Shown: positions 44,054 through 53,479 of the stretch, one piece after another
Layout: each line of letters begins with the position of its first letter
Position numbering within the stretch: position 1 is the first letter of the stretch
Assembly: GCA_029204225.1 (NCBI GenBank)
Contig: CM055100.1
Coordinates: 29,278,649-29,342,648, forward strand
Reading direction: 5' to 3'
DNA from: Diphasiastrum complanatum
Taxonomy: Eukaryota > Streptophyta > Lycopodiopsida > Lycopodiales > Lycopodiaceae
DNA length: 64,000 bases
Program-made: the position numbers and the translations under genes
Notes under the pieces: model-generated
The model's input: the letters and a program-made list of their open reading frames with translations, nothing else
What the model was told of the DNA's origin: nothing
Databases searched by the model: none

Positions 44054-45666
44054 TCCGCATGGTATTGGTTTTTAACTTTACAGTCAGCCATGAAATGTCC
44101 TGTTTCACTACAAATAAAGCAGCGTTTGCTCATGGGTCCCGTGGTGATAGCGTAACCATCTTGGATGGCTAGCTGTGCTGGGTTTTCTGGTGGTGTGGAA
44201 TACTTAGCTTGTTTGCATGAGCATGAGTTGTCAGTTTGATAATGGTGATGACTAGATGATGGAATTGTTGTATCATTGTGATATGATTGATCGTAGGAGT
44301 TTTCTACCAAATGTGCTTGGGCAGATTCTCAAGGATGTCTATGTTTTTGTGCTCCTAGATCTTGTTGCCCTCTTGGTGGTGGTCCTAAGAGCGCCAGTTG
44401 TGGTTGAGGGTCATGTCTAGGTTGTCTGGGCAACTCTTGTATATGGACCTGGTTGTTTCGTGGTTGATAAGTCGTGTGGTGGTGCTGTGAAACAAACAAT
44501 TGCCTAGGAGGTTGATAATGTCCTCCTAACTGGTTGTGAGGCTGGTCCCTCGGGTTATAATAGCAATAAAGAGAGGTATGGCCCATAAAGTCGCATATTT
44601 CACATTTGATCAAGGAAGTATCTGGGACCGGTTGGTATGAAGGGCACTCATTGCCAGTGTGTGCACCTCGGCAGTGAGGGCACCACGTGTTCTCTCATCT
44701 ATGGTGGATCTGGCCAGTGGGTAATTGACCCGACATCGAACTCTGGATAGACTTAAGAGTGTTCTGAAACTCTTTCGTGAGTTTCTCCATCTGTTGTTGG
44801 TGTTGCTAGTTAAGCAACTCCATCTGTGTCTTCCATAGCTGTTCTCGAGTGTCATCGTTTGGGCGACCTTCTTGGATAGCACGATGTGCTCTACGTTCTC
44901 GTGGTTCATCAACATCTGAGCCCTCGTCTTCTTCCCGAATGGCATCAGACATGGCTTGTTTCAATGATGTATATTCATCATTGGAACAAAGTTCACATCT
45001 TATCGATCGTGGGAGTCCAACGAGGAACAAAATGATGAGCATGGATTCGGTGGGTTGCTCTTGTACCTAACTTTTTAATCGTTTAAATTGTTCAATGTAG
45101 TCACGTACTTTTTCGTCTTTTGTCATTTTGATATAGCTTAGTTTGACAAAAGGACTTTCTATCAAACGAAATGGCTCGAAGTGTTTGATAAAGGCCTCCT
45201 TCAAGAGTGACCAGTCACGTTTATCTTCACAGTCAAGGTTAAAAAACCATTCTCGTGCTCGATCGATCATGGTCATCGAGAACAGTTGAATCATGGCGTA
45301 TGGTGATGTTTTGCCATAGACATCACATGCATTCTCAAAGACTTGAAAAAATCTTTGAGGATCAGTGTTGCCATCGTACTTAGGTAAGTCAAGCTTTGGG
45401 GTCCTTTTTTCATTACGTGGAACATTATTTGCGAAAGCTCCATTTAAGTGAGCTCTTGCATGTGAGGATTCGGCAGCATGAAATTGTGGTCGTTCGTATG
45501 GAGCTTCATAACACATAGGTTCCCATCTATCAAATGGGTTTGTGGATGGATCTTGGACTTCAGATTTCATCCGAGAATATATGTTAAATCGAGCCTGTTC
45601 GGTGGATGGGAAAACCATCTCTGGTGGATAGTCCTCCATAGAATTCGGATCATAAGGGTGATCCAT
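44054..45666 (-). pseudogene. Gypsy gag, with several zinc knuckles and stops
   Basis: ATG at 45666 (MDHPYDPNSMEDYPPEMVF). The capsid region reads KLDLPKYDGNTDPQRFFQVF, MIDRAREWFFNLD and KEAFIKHFEPFRLIESPFV. Stops at 45067 (TAG), 44806 (TAG), about 44698 (TGA) and 44329 (TGA) all lie in one frame, which otherwise continues. Zinc-knuckle-like motifs are CPHCRGAHTGNEC, CEICDFMGHTSLYC and CFICSETGHFMADC, more than the one or two usual in plant Gypsy. A frameshift near 44050 leads into the protease region. The element therefore cannot make its own gag. Confidence 0.88.
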
Positions 45667-45719
45667 GACAGCGTGTAGAGTGTCGTAGGATTGTGTAAAT
45701 ATGCACTTGGACTCTGGTT

Positions 45720-46740
45720 ACAATGGATACGGGTGTTGAAATGCGGTTGCTACGGATCCACGGTTGATGCGAGTGTAATGCGACTAATGGCGGTGGATAC
45801 GGCTAAGGTGGTGGAACGATAGAATGCGGTGGTAGCGGTGCAATACGGGTTGTGGCGGTCCATTGCAGTTTTTTTTTTTTTTTTGCGGTCAGTGGTGGTC
45901 GGTTGCAGTCGGTTGCGGTCTCGATGGCTTGTGGCTGTAGAAACGGCTGGGTGCGGCATCAACGTTGTTGTGCGAAATGTGAGAAAGGGTGGTCGATTGG
46001 TGGTTGGAGGTGAGGAAGGGGTCGTAGGCCGTATGATTGCGGTCTGCTGTGGTTAGGGGTGACAAGGGTAGACGTAGGGCCGTGGGATTGCGGCTTGTTG
46101 TGGTTTGTGGCGGCCGAATGTAGTCTTAGGGTCGTAGGATTGTGGTTTGCTGCGGTCAGTGGCGGTCGGTTGCGTGTGTTGGTTGAGTTGGTGATTACGA
46201 GATACAGGGAACAGTTGTGGTGGTTACGGTTTCAATGGCTTGGGATGGATGGCAATGGGTGGCGGTCTCCACGGGTCGAGAACAGAGATGAGTGGATGGC
46301 GGACTGTGGCAGTGGTTTGTGGGCTATACGTTTGTAACGGAGTGTGGCCCGCACCGTTTGCAATGGATTGCGGTCCTGACGGATTGCGACGTTGTGTGGA
46401 CAATTGCGATGGATTGCGATTGGTTGTGGTGGAACAGATGTATGGGGCTATTACGGGTGATGGAATGACGTAATTGGGTTGCTGTGAGTAGAGGTCGAAA
46501 CGGTCGGTGGGATAGTTGGAATTGGATGCTATCGTTGTGAAGCACGGAAGGTGGAAAGAATGCGATCCTGACGGTGTAATTGTGGAGGGCAAGCGGACTA
46601 TGGTTGAGTGCGTGTAGGATAGTGTACAGAAGTGGCAAATGAACACGATATGTTTTGGGTCACAATAATGCAAAGAGTGAAGTAATGGGTGTGCTGATGA
46701 ATGTATTCCCTACGGTTGGAGATAGTTGCCACTGTGCAAA
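45720..46740. repeat. Low-complexity G/T-rich part of the Gypsy leader
   Basis: Words such as gcggtcagtggcggtc, ggttgcggtc and ggattgcggt recur in no fixed register between 45830 and 46440. There is an oligo-T run at 45870-45883. No ORF is supported. Confidence 0.6.
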
Positions 46741-46779
46741 CTGGTCACGACAGATCGCAAAATGGTCGAGATCTGTTGC

Positions 46780-47240
46780 GAAGCTGTCGGTCGAGATCTG
46801 TGGTAAGGGCGTCAGTCGAGATCTGACGCGAGGTCGTCGGTCGAGATCTGACACGAGGTCGTCGATCGAGATCTGACGCAAAGTGTCGGTTGAGATTTGT
46901 CACGAAGCTGTCGGTTGAGATCTGACGTGAAGCGGTCGGTTGAGACTTAATACTGACCATCGGTTGAGATTTGAGTGAATACCTAGGTATCGGTCGAGAT
47001 TTGATTGAGGGCCGTCGGTTGAGATCTGACATGAAGCATCGGTCGAGATCTAAGTGAAGGCCATCGGTTGAGATTTAGCAAGATGACGTCGGTTGAGATC
47101 TGATGCAGTGTGTCGGTTGAGATCTAACTAAAGGCCATCGGTTGATATTAGACTGTAGCGCATCGGTCGAGATTTGAAAGATGGCTCTAGTGCCAGTCAA
47201 GATTGAACCATGGCTCAGCTTGGAAATGAGTGTGAAGCGT
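46780..47240. repeat. Tandem repeat GTCGGTCGAGATCTGA type in Gypsy 5' leader
   Basis: About 16 degenerate units of 24-33 bp carry the core GTCGGT(C/T)GAGAT(C/T)TGA. The half AGATCT is self-complementary. It is the same core as the array at 38925-39165, at the other end of the coding region of this element. Confidence 0.88.
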
Positions 47241-47371
47241 CGGTTGAGAAGTGCGGTTCGTGGTAGGTAGGACAAAAATGGTGTGCTCTGTGATGAAGGT
47301 GTGGAAGTTTGGAGAACAATGGGTGTGTGGCACAGATCGAAATGGTTTGGGCGGTTTAATAGATGTGGAGC

Positions 47372-47388
47372 TGTGGAACAACGCCAAA
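47372..47388 (-). promoter_or_regulatory. Gypsy primer-binding site
   Basis: On the minus strand the LTR end is followed by TTTGGCGTTGTTCCACAG. TGG is the complement of a tRNA CCA end, so this is the expected primer site. It is not the initiator-Met site used by the Copia elements; the tRNA was not identified. Confidence 0.6.
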
Positions 47389-48472
47389 TGTTCACGGATT
47401 CCTTGAATATGTGAACACGGTTTTCTGCTTCTTCTTATACTTCTGTAGTTACGGTTCTTTATGGTACTTCTTCTTATTATAATAGTTACAAGCAGAAGTG
47501 TTACTCAGTTTTTAGCATGTATCTCCCAGCTTATCAATGGGAGACATGGTTTCGATACTCAGCTACATGCATAACCAGCCATCTAACCATCTATAGCTCA
47601 AGAAGATCAACGTTTTAGAACAGGGAGCAATCTTACCATTATCTACTGAATTAGAAACAATCAAAGACAAGATTGACTACTGAAAACAAGAAACAAGATT
47701 CAAGAAACTAGATTCCTAACAACATTTTAACAGTCTAAGAATCAAGAAACACTCATTTCTTGATGCTTAGATTGCTCAAGAACAATCAAGAACTGGGTTG
47801 CAAGGGAGTATGCAAGATCTATACCACAAACCAACCTATCTAGTTTACTTGAATGCTGATGACTACCTTATTCCACAAACAAGAACTGAATCCTAATCCA
47901 CAACTAAGCAAGAAACAAGAAACAAGAACCTAGTTAATCCACAATGCAAAGGAATCAAGCATGCTCATAGAAATCTCACTCAAGAACATTGCCATGCTTA
48001 GCTATCATCAAGAACTCGTGGAGGATCCTCTTTATTTGCTCAAGAGAACTTGACAATACATTCAAAGCTCCCTCACAAGAGAGGGGGGCCCTTAAATAAG
48101 CAAGAAGGCTGCCCATGTGGAGCCCATGTGGCAATTCCACCAAATAAGAAATTACATGTGGAATTTGCCCTTCTACTAAAGGTCACCATCAAAAGGTGGC
48201 TCACTCTAACTAATTTAAGGGGGGGTCTACCTTTATCTACAATGCCTAGGAAATATTACTAGATCCTACATGGCCATTCCTTCTTTGGGATACACCATGT
48301 AGGCTCACATAGATAACTCACTGTCTTCCTAGCTAGTACTTCCTCGGCTCTCATGCTCGGCTCTCAGCTTCTTTTGCTCTCTTCTTTCTGAGACCTCCTC
48401 GGTCATGGGTGAGAGATAACTTGTGTCTTCAGCTTGGCTCGACACTTGGAGATTCTCTAGAATCTGCTAACA
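47389..48472 (-). repeat. 5' LTR of Gypsy, 1084 bp
   Basis: Copy of 33528-34641 with a few gaps. Begins TGTTCACGGATTCCTTGAAT and ends CTGCTAACA. Confidence 0.95.
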
Positions 48473-48477
48473 GATCT
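48473..48477. repeat. Target-site duplication GATCT (right)
   Basis: Identical to 33523-33527. The host sequence on both sides is Copia integrase coding sequence. Confidence 0.93.
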
Positions 48478-49766
48478 GGGTCTGATTTTTTGCAGATGCC
48501 TTGAACTGCTTGAAGAATTTAAATGCCTCTGATTTGTTTTTCAAAAAGTAAGTAGCAGTCCCTCATGAAAAGTCATTGATGAAGGTAAGAAAAATAGTGT
48601 TTCTCCTATGGTAGCAATTTGCATTATGCCACAGATGTCACTGTGTCCAAGGTCCAGCAAATTTCTAGAAGTGTGAACTAAGTCGGAAATGAATGGTTTT
48701 CTAGCATGCTTGCTGATAATACATCTTTCACATGGAGAACTCGATTTGCTTATTTGAGGAAGATCTTGTACCAAACTTTGTTTTGACATTTGTTGAATAA
48801 TATTGAAGTTGGGATGGCCTAATCTGATATGCCATAGCATATCAGTTGATTCAGACGTAGTGGTGTAAAGAGTTTGACTGTTAGAAGAGTAGCAGTGGCT
48901 GAGCTTGTATAAATTGTCACTTCTTCTCTTGAAAGCTAGAGCTTTCCGGGACTTGTCAAAGATTGTGTAGCTATTTGTGTCAAATTTGACCCTCTGATCT
49001 GAATCAGTGATTCTGCTAACTGAGAGCAGATTCTTGGTCAGATTTGGAACATGGAGAACATTGGACATCAAATTAATTTCACCCTTCTGAAATTCGACCT
49101 TGACTGTTCCTTCACCCTGGATTGTGTGAGATGAGTTGTCTCCAAGTTGCACAACTCGAGAGTGAGTGTATAATTCGTAGTCCTTGAACCAATCTTTGTG
49201 GTGAATCATGTGTTGAGTTGCTCCAGAGTCAAGATACTAAGAATCAATATTCTGTTGTTCTCCGACCTCGGTCATAAAAGCTGGTTCATTTTCCTCTTGT
49301 TGTTGGGTTGAAAAACTGGTTGAAGCACTATGTGCTTGTGGTTGGTACTGCTTCTTCTTTTATTATTATATTTCAAAGTTCTGCAGTCCACGATTTCATG
49401 TCCAGTTTTTTTGCAGTATTTGCAGAATAGTTTCTGCTTTGGTTGGAAGAATGAAGAGTTCAGAGAGCGACACGTGTACAAGTGTCATTTCACACGTGTC
49501 CAGGTGTCACCTCACACGTGCCAGGCAGTCCGAGCAACTCTTATGTGACTGATTTGGGTGTCTTTTATGTTGAGAGTGATAATGGCAAAAGCTTTGGCAT
49601 CTTTCAGTCTCCACTTAGTGATAGTAGCTGCTTCACCTTCTAGCTTGAGTTATGTGCCGTCAACAACGTCCCACAGTTCCTTGGCTAATAGCATAACCTT
49701 CATTTTGAACTTCTAGAGATGATAGTTCCCTCCATCGAGCCTTTCGATTAGAGAAGACGGATCCAT
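48478..49766 (-). pseudogene. Split Copia: gag remnant, zinc knuckle, protease end, integrase start
   Basis: ATG at 49766 (MDPSSLIERLDGGNYHL) starts gag, which breaks down after KDTQ near 49550. Most of the capsid is deleted. A zinc knuckle follows (CKYCKKTGHEIVDC). The active-site part of protease lies around 49210-49270, with a stop near 49240. 49209-48541 is open: GEINLMSNVLHVPNLTKNLL, MLWHIRLGHPNF, SPCERCIISKHARKPF, LGHSDICG. After a frameshift, SEAFKFFKQFKASAKNQTQI runs into the Gypsy insertion site. Confidence 0.88.
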
Positions 49767-49882
49767 TCTGACTTAGGGAGACCGTTGTTTCGGAATATTG
49801 TTGGTTGCGCGCTTGCTAGTTTGTTGTCTTGATAGAAACAAGACTAATAATATGCAATGAGAAGTAGATTAGTTGGATGTCC

Positions 49883-49894
49883 GCTCTAATACCA
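49883..49894 (-). promoter_or_regulatory. Primer-binding site of the split Copia
   Basis: gctctaatacca on the + strand: one base different from the initiator-Met site complement, directly before the 5' LTR. Confidence 0.88.
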
Positions 49895-50549
49895 TGTTGA
49901 AAATCAGTGGCAATGAGTAAAAGCTGGGAGCGATTTTGGTGCGTGGATCGGAAACACCACAATTAGCAGCAAAATAGTTCAAATGATGGATTCAAACAAA
50001 TGCGCAATGACCAGTAACATCAGTAGGACAAATCGCATTCTGATTATTATCAAGTTGCATGAAGTTATAACTTCAGCTTGTTGAGCATGATAATGTTGAT
50101 ATAGATTAATGAATTATCAGACTCAGAATATCAAAAGAAGTTTTTTGATGAAGATTCTACGATTAGATATATTGAAAATATCTGCAACTAACTCGCATTA
50201 AATACTATATTCTATATTGATTACAACTATCTTGTAGCTATAAATACATGTACAAAGTAGGCGGACTCCCAACACGAAGTCGTTGGGTACAAAGGATCAA
50301 AAAATTTACATTGGGTCAAAAATATGCTGAGGGTCAAATTTTTCGAGGTCGAAAAAATTAGACCTGATCCGATCAAACACGCTCGGAGAATTTAGTGAAG
50401 GGTCGAACACGCCCGAATAATTTAGTGAAGGGTCGAAAAAAATCTGAACCGATCCGACCTGACCCAAGGTCGGAAAAATCTCTGTTTTGAATGGCTTTTC
50501 AAGATGCTCATTTATAAATGGATTTGAGGCTGAGCATTGAAATCCAACA
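49895..50549 (-). repeat. 5' LTR of the split Copia
   Basis: 655-bp copy of 30897-31576. Begins TGTTGAAAATCAGTGG and ends GAAATCCAACA. It lacks about 40 bp of gggtcgga repeat but has an extra agaatttagtgaagggtcga duplication near 50386-50430. Confidence 0.93.
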
Positions 50550-50554
50550 ATACT
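50550..50554. repeat. Target-site duplication ATACT (right)
   Basis: Identical to 30892-30896. Confidence 0.93.
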
Positions 50555-50611
50555 ATCATCTCATCTTTGGTTATCTTCTACATTTGTGTAGAATATCTAT
50601 ACATTTATTGA

Positions 50612-50624
50612 CACAACTAGAAAA
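50612..50624. repeat. CACTA-like terminus, tentative
   Basis: CACAACTAGAAAA resembles the CACTA(C)(A/T)AGAAAA ends of plant En/Spm-type transposons. It lies 23 bp outside the first unit of the palindrome array. The matching far end was not found. Confidence 0.3.
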
Positions 50625-50634
50625 CTCTGTGTTT

Positions 50635-51002
50635 ATCCACGCACACGCGAGACCCGACACTTAGTCGATTTTCCGAAATTTTGTTTGCGTGGAACATCCA
50701 CGCATGGATTATCCATGCCAAAAAAATTTTGAACACGCCTCCGGCAATTCCACCGGTGTTTTTCTGTCATGGCGCCAAAAAATTTATGCGCGTGGATTAT
50801 CCACGCAAAATTGAATTTTGAAAATTCCGACAACTGTTTGGGAGGGAAGGTTGGCGGAGCCGGAAAGCAGTTTTTGCGTGGATAATCCACGCATGGATTA
50901 TCCAGGAATGGATTATCCATGCAAATTTCAGTTTGTTCATCGGACCGAACCGGAAGTTAAAGATATCCATGTGTGGATATCTTCTGTGTGGATTATCCAC
51001 AC
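50635..51002. repeat. Palindrome array 1: GCGTGGATTATCCACGC and variants
   Basis: Full or near-full 17-mers lie at 50687-50703 (GCGTGGAACATCCACGC), 50702-50718 (GCATGGATTATCCATGC), 50790-50806, 50876-50892, 50906-50922 (near match) and 50986-51002 (GTGTGGATTATCCACAC). Half units lie at 50635-50642 and 50891-50904. Variants keep their self-complementarity (CG changed together to TG/CA on both arms). Spacer sequence is not repetitive. Confidence 0.9.
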
Positions 51003-51015
51003 ATTTTTTTCTTTG

Positions 51016-51212
51016 CATGTTGATAATAACATAAAATTAGTTAAATAAATATATTTCTAAAGTGAATTATATTATGATTAGGTTATATATATTTTTTTCT
51101 AAAGTGAATTATATTATGATGAGGCCTAGGTTTTTTTTTTTTTTTTGCATGCTCATAATGAAATGGAACTAGTTAAATAAATATTTTTCTAAAGTGAATT
51201 ATATCATGATGT
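51016..51212. repeat. Tandem AT-rich repeats
   Basis: tttctaaagtgaattatat occurs three times (about 51052, 51098 and 51187). The first and third are preceded by similar gcatg...taat..ttagttaaataaatat sequence, so a larger unit of about 135 bp is duplicated. Confidence 0.7.
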
Positions 51213-51229
51213 TCCTAAATAATTGGGAT

Positions 51230-51725
51230 TTTTGATGAGGTCGGCCACCTTTTTTTTTTTAAGACAGTTGACTCGAGCTACCAAGAGGGTAATTATGCAT
51301 GATCTAAGGCTTTGATAGCCAGGGGTTTAGGGTCTACCCTAATGGCACTCTACCTAATCTCATATTTGAGATCATTTGATATGTATTGAGAGCTCATTTT
51401 GTACATACTTCAAGAAATTATCAAGAGATGGTGATTTTTGCAAGTTTGCGTTTTAATGAGGAATTGATGAATGATGAATGTGATATTTTTTGTGTCTAAT
51501 GAATAGAACTGAATTTGAACAAAGTATTATACTTTCCACGTGTGTCACAGGATGTGAAGATCAATTATTTCTAGTTTTATTGTGGTGTTCAAAAGCTCTT
51601 GCCAATTAGATGCAAAATAGGTTGAATTGTGTGCTAGTTTTCTATCTATTGGATATAAGTGAAACCTTTGATGCTTTTTCAAGGTTTTAGTATCCAAATG
51701 AGGTTCATAACCTTTGATTTTAACA
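51230..51725 (+). repeat. Probable Copia 5' LTR end, + strand
   Basis: Ends in ...ttttaaca at 51725, directly followed by TGGTATCAGAGC at 51726-51737, the initiator-Met primer-binding site. The left edge is not defined. Confidence 0.55.
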
Positions 51726-52060
51726 TGGTATCAGAGCCCAAATGCAACCATCAAGGCTCAAATACAAGGAAGAGAGAGGCAATTACAAGTTGATGACTGT
51801 TTAATCCCTTATTTCTACCTTAAGTTTGATGATGTTCCTTCAAGTGTGAATGAAATTGTAGCAACAAAAGAGTGATTTGATGTAATGAAAAGTGAGTATA
51901 TGATGCATTGTTTGAGATACTTGTAAAATTATTGATCCTCCATCAAAGATACAAAATGTTACTGTTTGCAAATGGGTCTTTAAGATCAAGCTTAATCAAG
52001 ATGGTAGTGTGAACAATTATAAAACAAGACTAGTTGCTGAGGGATAAGCTCAATTCAAGG
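51726..52060 (+). pseudogene. Copia relic: primer-binding site and RT fragment
   Basis: Primer-binding site at 51726-51737. A short RT piece is at 51931-52060: VCKWVFKIKLNQDGSVNNYK and TRLVAEG, then a TAA. This is the start of RT in Copia (CKWVFK-K-DGS---YKARLVAKG). Gag, protease and integrase are missing, so a large deletion brought RT close to the leader. Confidence 0.75.
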
Positions 52061-52351
52061 GGAGATGAAACACTTGATTTTGTCATAGTTTGTGGTGGTG
52101 ATTTCATTAACTCACATGCTTTTAGTGATTTACTGCCTTTTGTAACATTTGTTAAAAAATGAGATTTTTCTTGGAACATGAAGCCGTACATCTATCTTCA
52201 CAGACATTATCTCCAAAAAATGGGATTGAAGTCAAACTATGTCTATTCTTTTCACTTACTTGACCATAAATGAGACTCTATTTTGGCTAAATAACAATCA
52301 TTTGAAAGCATTGCAAGAATCAATTTCATTCAGAATTGCAATAATCAATTT

Positions 52352-52944
52352 TTATTCAGAATTACAAGAATCAATTTCATCAGCGACAACATCTTGCAAT
52401 TCATCTCCTCTTAGATGATTTTCATCATCACTCTCACTTTCAAAAATTATTTCATTATCCTGACTATTAGAATTTCTATTCTCAACATCTATGGAAGTGG
52501 GTGCTTCAAGTATGGTTTGACGATTTACTACATCTATAGGTAGCTCAATCTCATAGTTAAAATGAAGGTTTTCCATTTCATTCTCAACATTTGCACCCTC
52601 AAATACTCATTGTGAACGTGATTCAACTTGAGCTACAAACCACCATATCTTGTTTAGTCGATCTGGTTGAAAAAACACCTGCAAAAATCACTATTTTAGA
52701 ACATATCGAAAACTCAAATACTGAAGTCACTTGCAATAAAATGAAAAACATTATAGCATAGCATGTGCACCTGTTCACAGTGATGAGGCAACACCAATGT
52801 GTCAAAGGATTTTGATGAATCAATCGCAAAAAATCCACTTGGATTCGATTTTACAGTTGCATTTGGCCCTCTACAAACTACCTTGAACCTAATCGTAGCT
52901 GCAATTGAGACAAAAATTGGAAAGCGCTCGATGAGAGATTTCAA
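52352..52944 (-). pseudogene. Two-exon fragment resembling CACTA transposase C-terminus (DUF4216-like), with a stop
   Basis: Exon 1 (to 52771) ends FFAIDSSKSFDTLVLPHHCE followed by Q. A 92-bp GT-AG intron (52770-52679, GTGCAC...TTTTGCAG) follows in phase 0. Exon 2 begins VFFQPDRLNKIWWFVAQVES. The joined order, Asp-Ser...LVLP-CEQVFF-PD----WWFV, resembles the DUF4216 domain near the C-terminus of plant En/Spm-type transposases (FILA-Q-KQVFYV-DP---W-VV). A TGA at 52607-52609 interrupts; then an acidic tail (IIFESESDDENHLRGDELQD) runs to the stop at 52352. Family assignment is from motif memory and is moderate. Confidence 0.5.
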
Positions 52945-53330
52945 CAGTACCCTACATGACCTACTTACGAGTTACCGTTCAAAAGTTATGGCCGGTCAAA
53001 GTTTCAGACCCAAAAAAAAAAAAGTCCACCTATCTCTCTTGTGCGCGGATAGAGTACCCTCTCACAAAGTTATGGCCGGTCAAAGTTTCAGACCCAAAAA
53101 AAAAAGTCGACCTATCTCTCTTGTGCACGGATAGAGTACCCTCTGTGTGAGAGGGTACTCTATCTGCGCACAAGAGAGATAGGTGGACTTTTTTTTTTTT
53201 TTTTGGGTCTGAAACTTTGACCGGCCATAACTTTTGAACGGTAGCTTGGAAGCAGGTGATCTAGAACATCGTTGGAAAGTCTCGTCAAGCACTTTCCAAC
53301 GCTATAATTTTTCAATCAAAGGTACGGTTA
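52895..53330. repeat. Large imperfect inverted repeat (hairpin) with a tandem duplication in one arm
   Basis: The right arm from 53151 (gagggtactctatctgcgca...) is the reverse complement of the left arm ending near 53143. The best part pairs tttgaccggccataactttt (53216-53235) with aaagttatggccggtcaaag in the left arm. The left arm contains that block twice (units starting 52982 and 53066, period 84 bp). A weaker match continues outwards (ggaaagcgctcgatgagaga at 52919-52938 against ...tctcgtcaagcactttcc in 53281-53299). The loop is only a few bases. Confidence 0.85.
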
Positions 53331-53479
53331 AAAAGTTATGCTATTTTGAATAAACTTCAAACAATAATGTACATAGAATGGTTAAGCATCGAAACTAGTG
53401 CAGGCAGAAATGAAAAAGAATTTGGGCAGAAAATGAATTTATTTTCGTAATTTACATTAATAAACTTTGTCAATCTACA

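Larger units (their letters stand above)
33528..48472 (-). mobile_element. Ty3/Gypsy retrotransposon, 14.9 kb, with extra 3' region
   Basis: LTRs (33528-34641 and 47389-48472, about 1.1 kb, TGTTCACGG...GCTAACA) are flanked by the exact duplication GATCT. Order on the minus strand: 5' LTR, primer-binding site, 1.7-kb leader with tandem repeats, gag, protease, RT-RNase H-integrase, second repeat region, third coding region, polypurine tract, 3' LTR. The order RT-RNase H-integrase makes it Gypsy. No chromodomain follows integrase, and the RT motifs (FLDGFSGY, PEDKYK, GLCNAPSTFQR) resemble the Athila/Tat side of plant Gypsy. The extra region after pol resembles the arrangement of env-like or additional-ORF elements. 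All coding regions carry stops except the main pol ORF. Confidence 0.95.
30897..50549 (-). mobile_element. Ty1/Copia element split by a nested Gypsy insertion
   Basis: LTRs at 30897-31576 and 49895-50549 are alike throughout apart from small insertions and deletions, and an exact ATACT duplication flanks them. The element proper is about 4.7 kb after removing the Gypsy insertion at 33528-48472 and one GATCT copy. It is degenerate: gag is mostly deleted, integrase has an internal deletion, RT and RNase H are frame-broken. The primer-binding site is gctctaatacca (49883-49894), with one change from the usual gctctgatacca. The polypurine tract is ctccccctta on the + strand at 31577-31586. Confidence 0.95.

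Noticed and set aside
46780-47240. CRISPR-like array
   Set aside because: Repeat spacing and sequence are irregular, the DNA is plant nuclear, and the repeats are degenerate tandem units of a retrotransposon leader.
46224-47395. Several ORFs reading RSRP/QISTD repeats in the Gypsy leader
   Set aside because: The repeat unit is not a constant multiple of three, so the peptide repeats do not stay in one frame. They are translations of the DNA tandem repeat.
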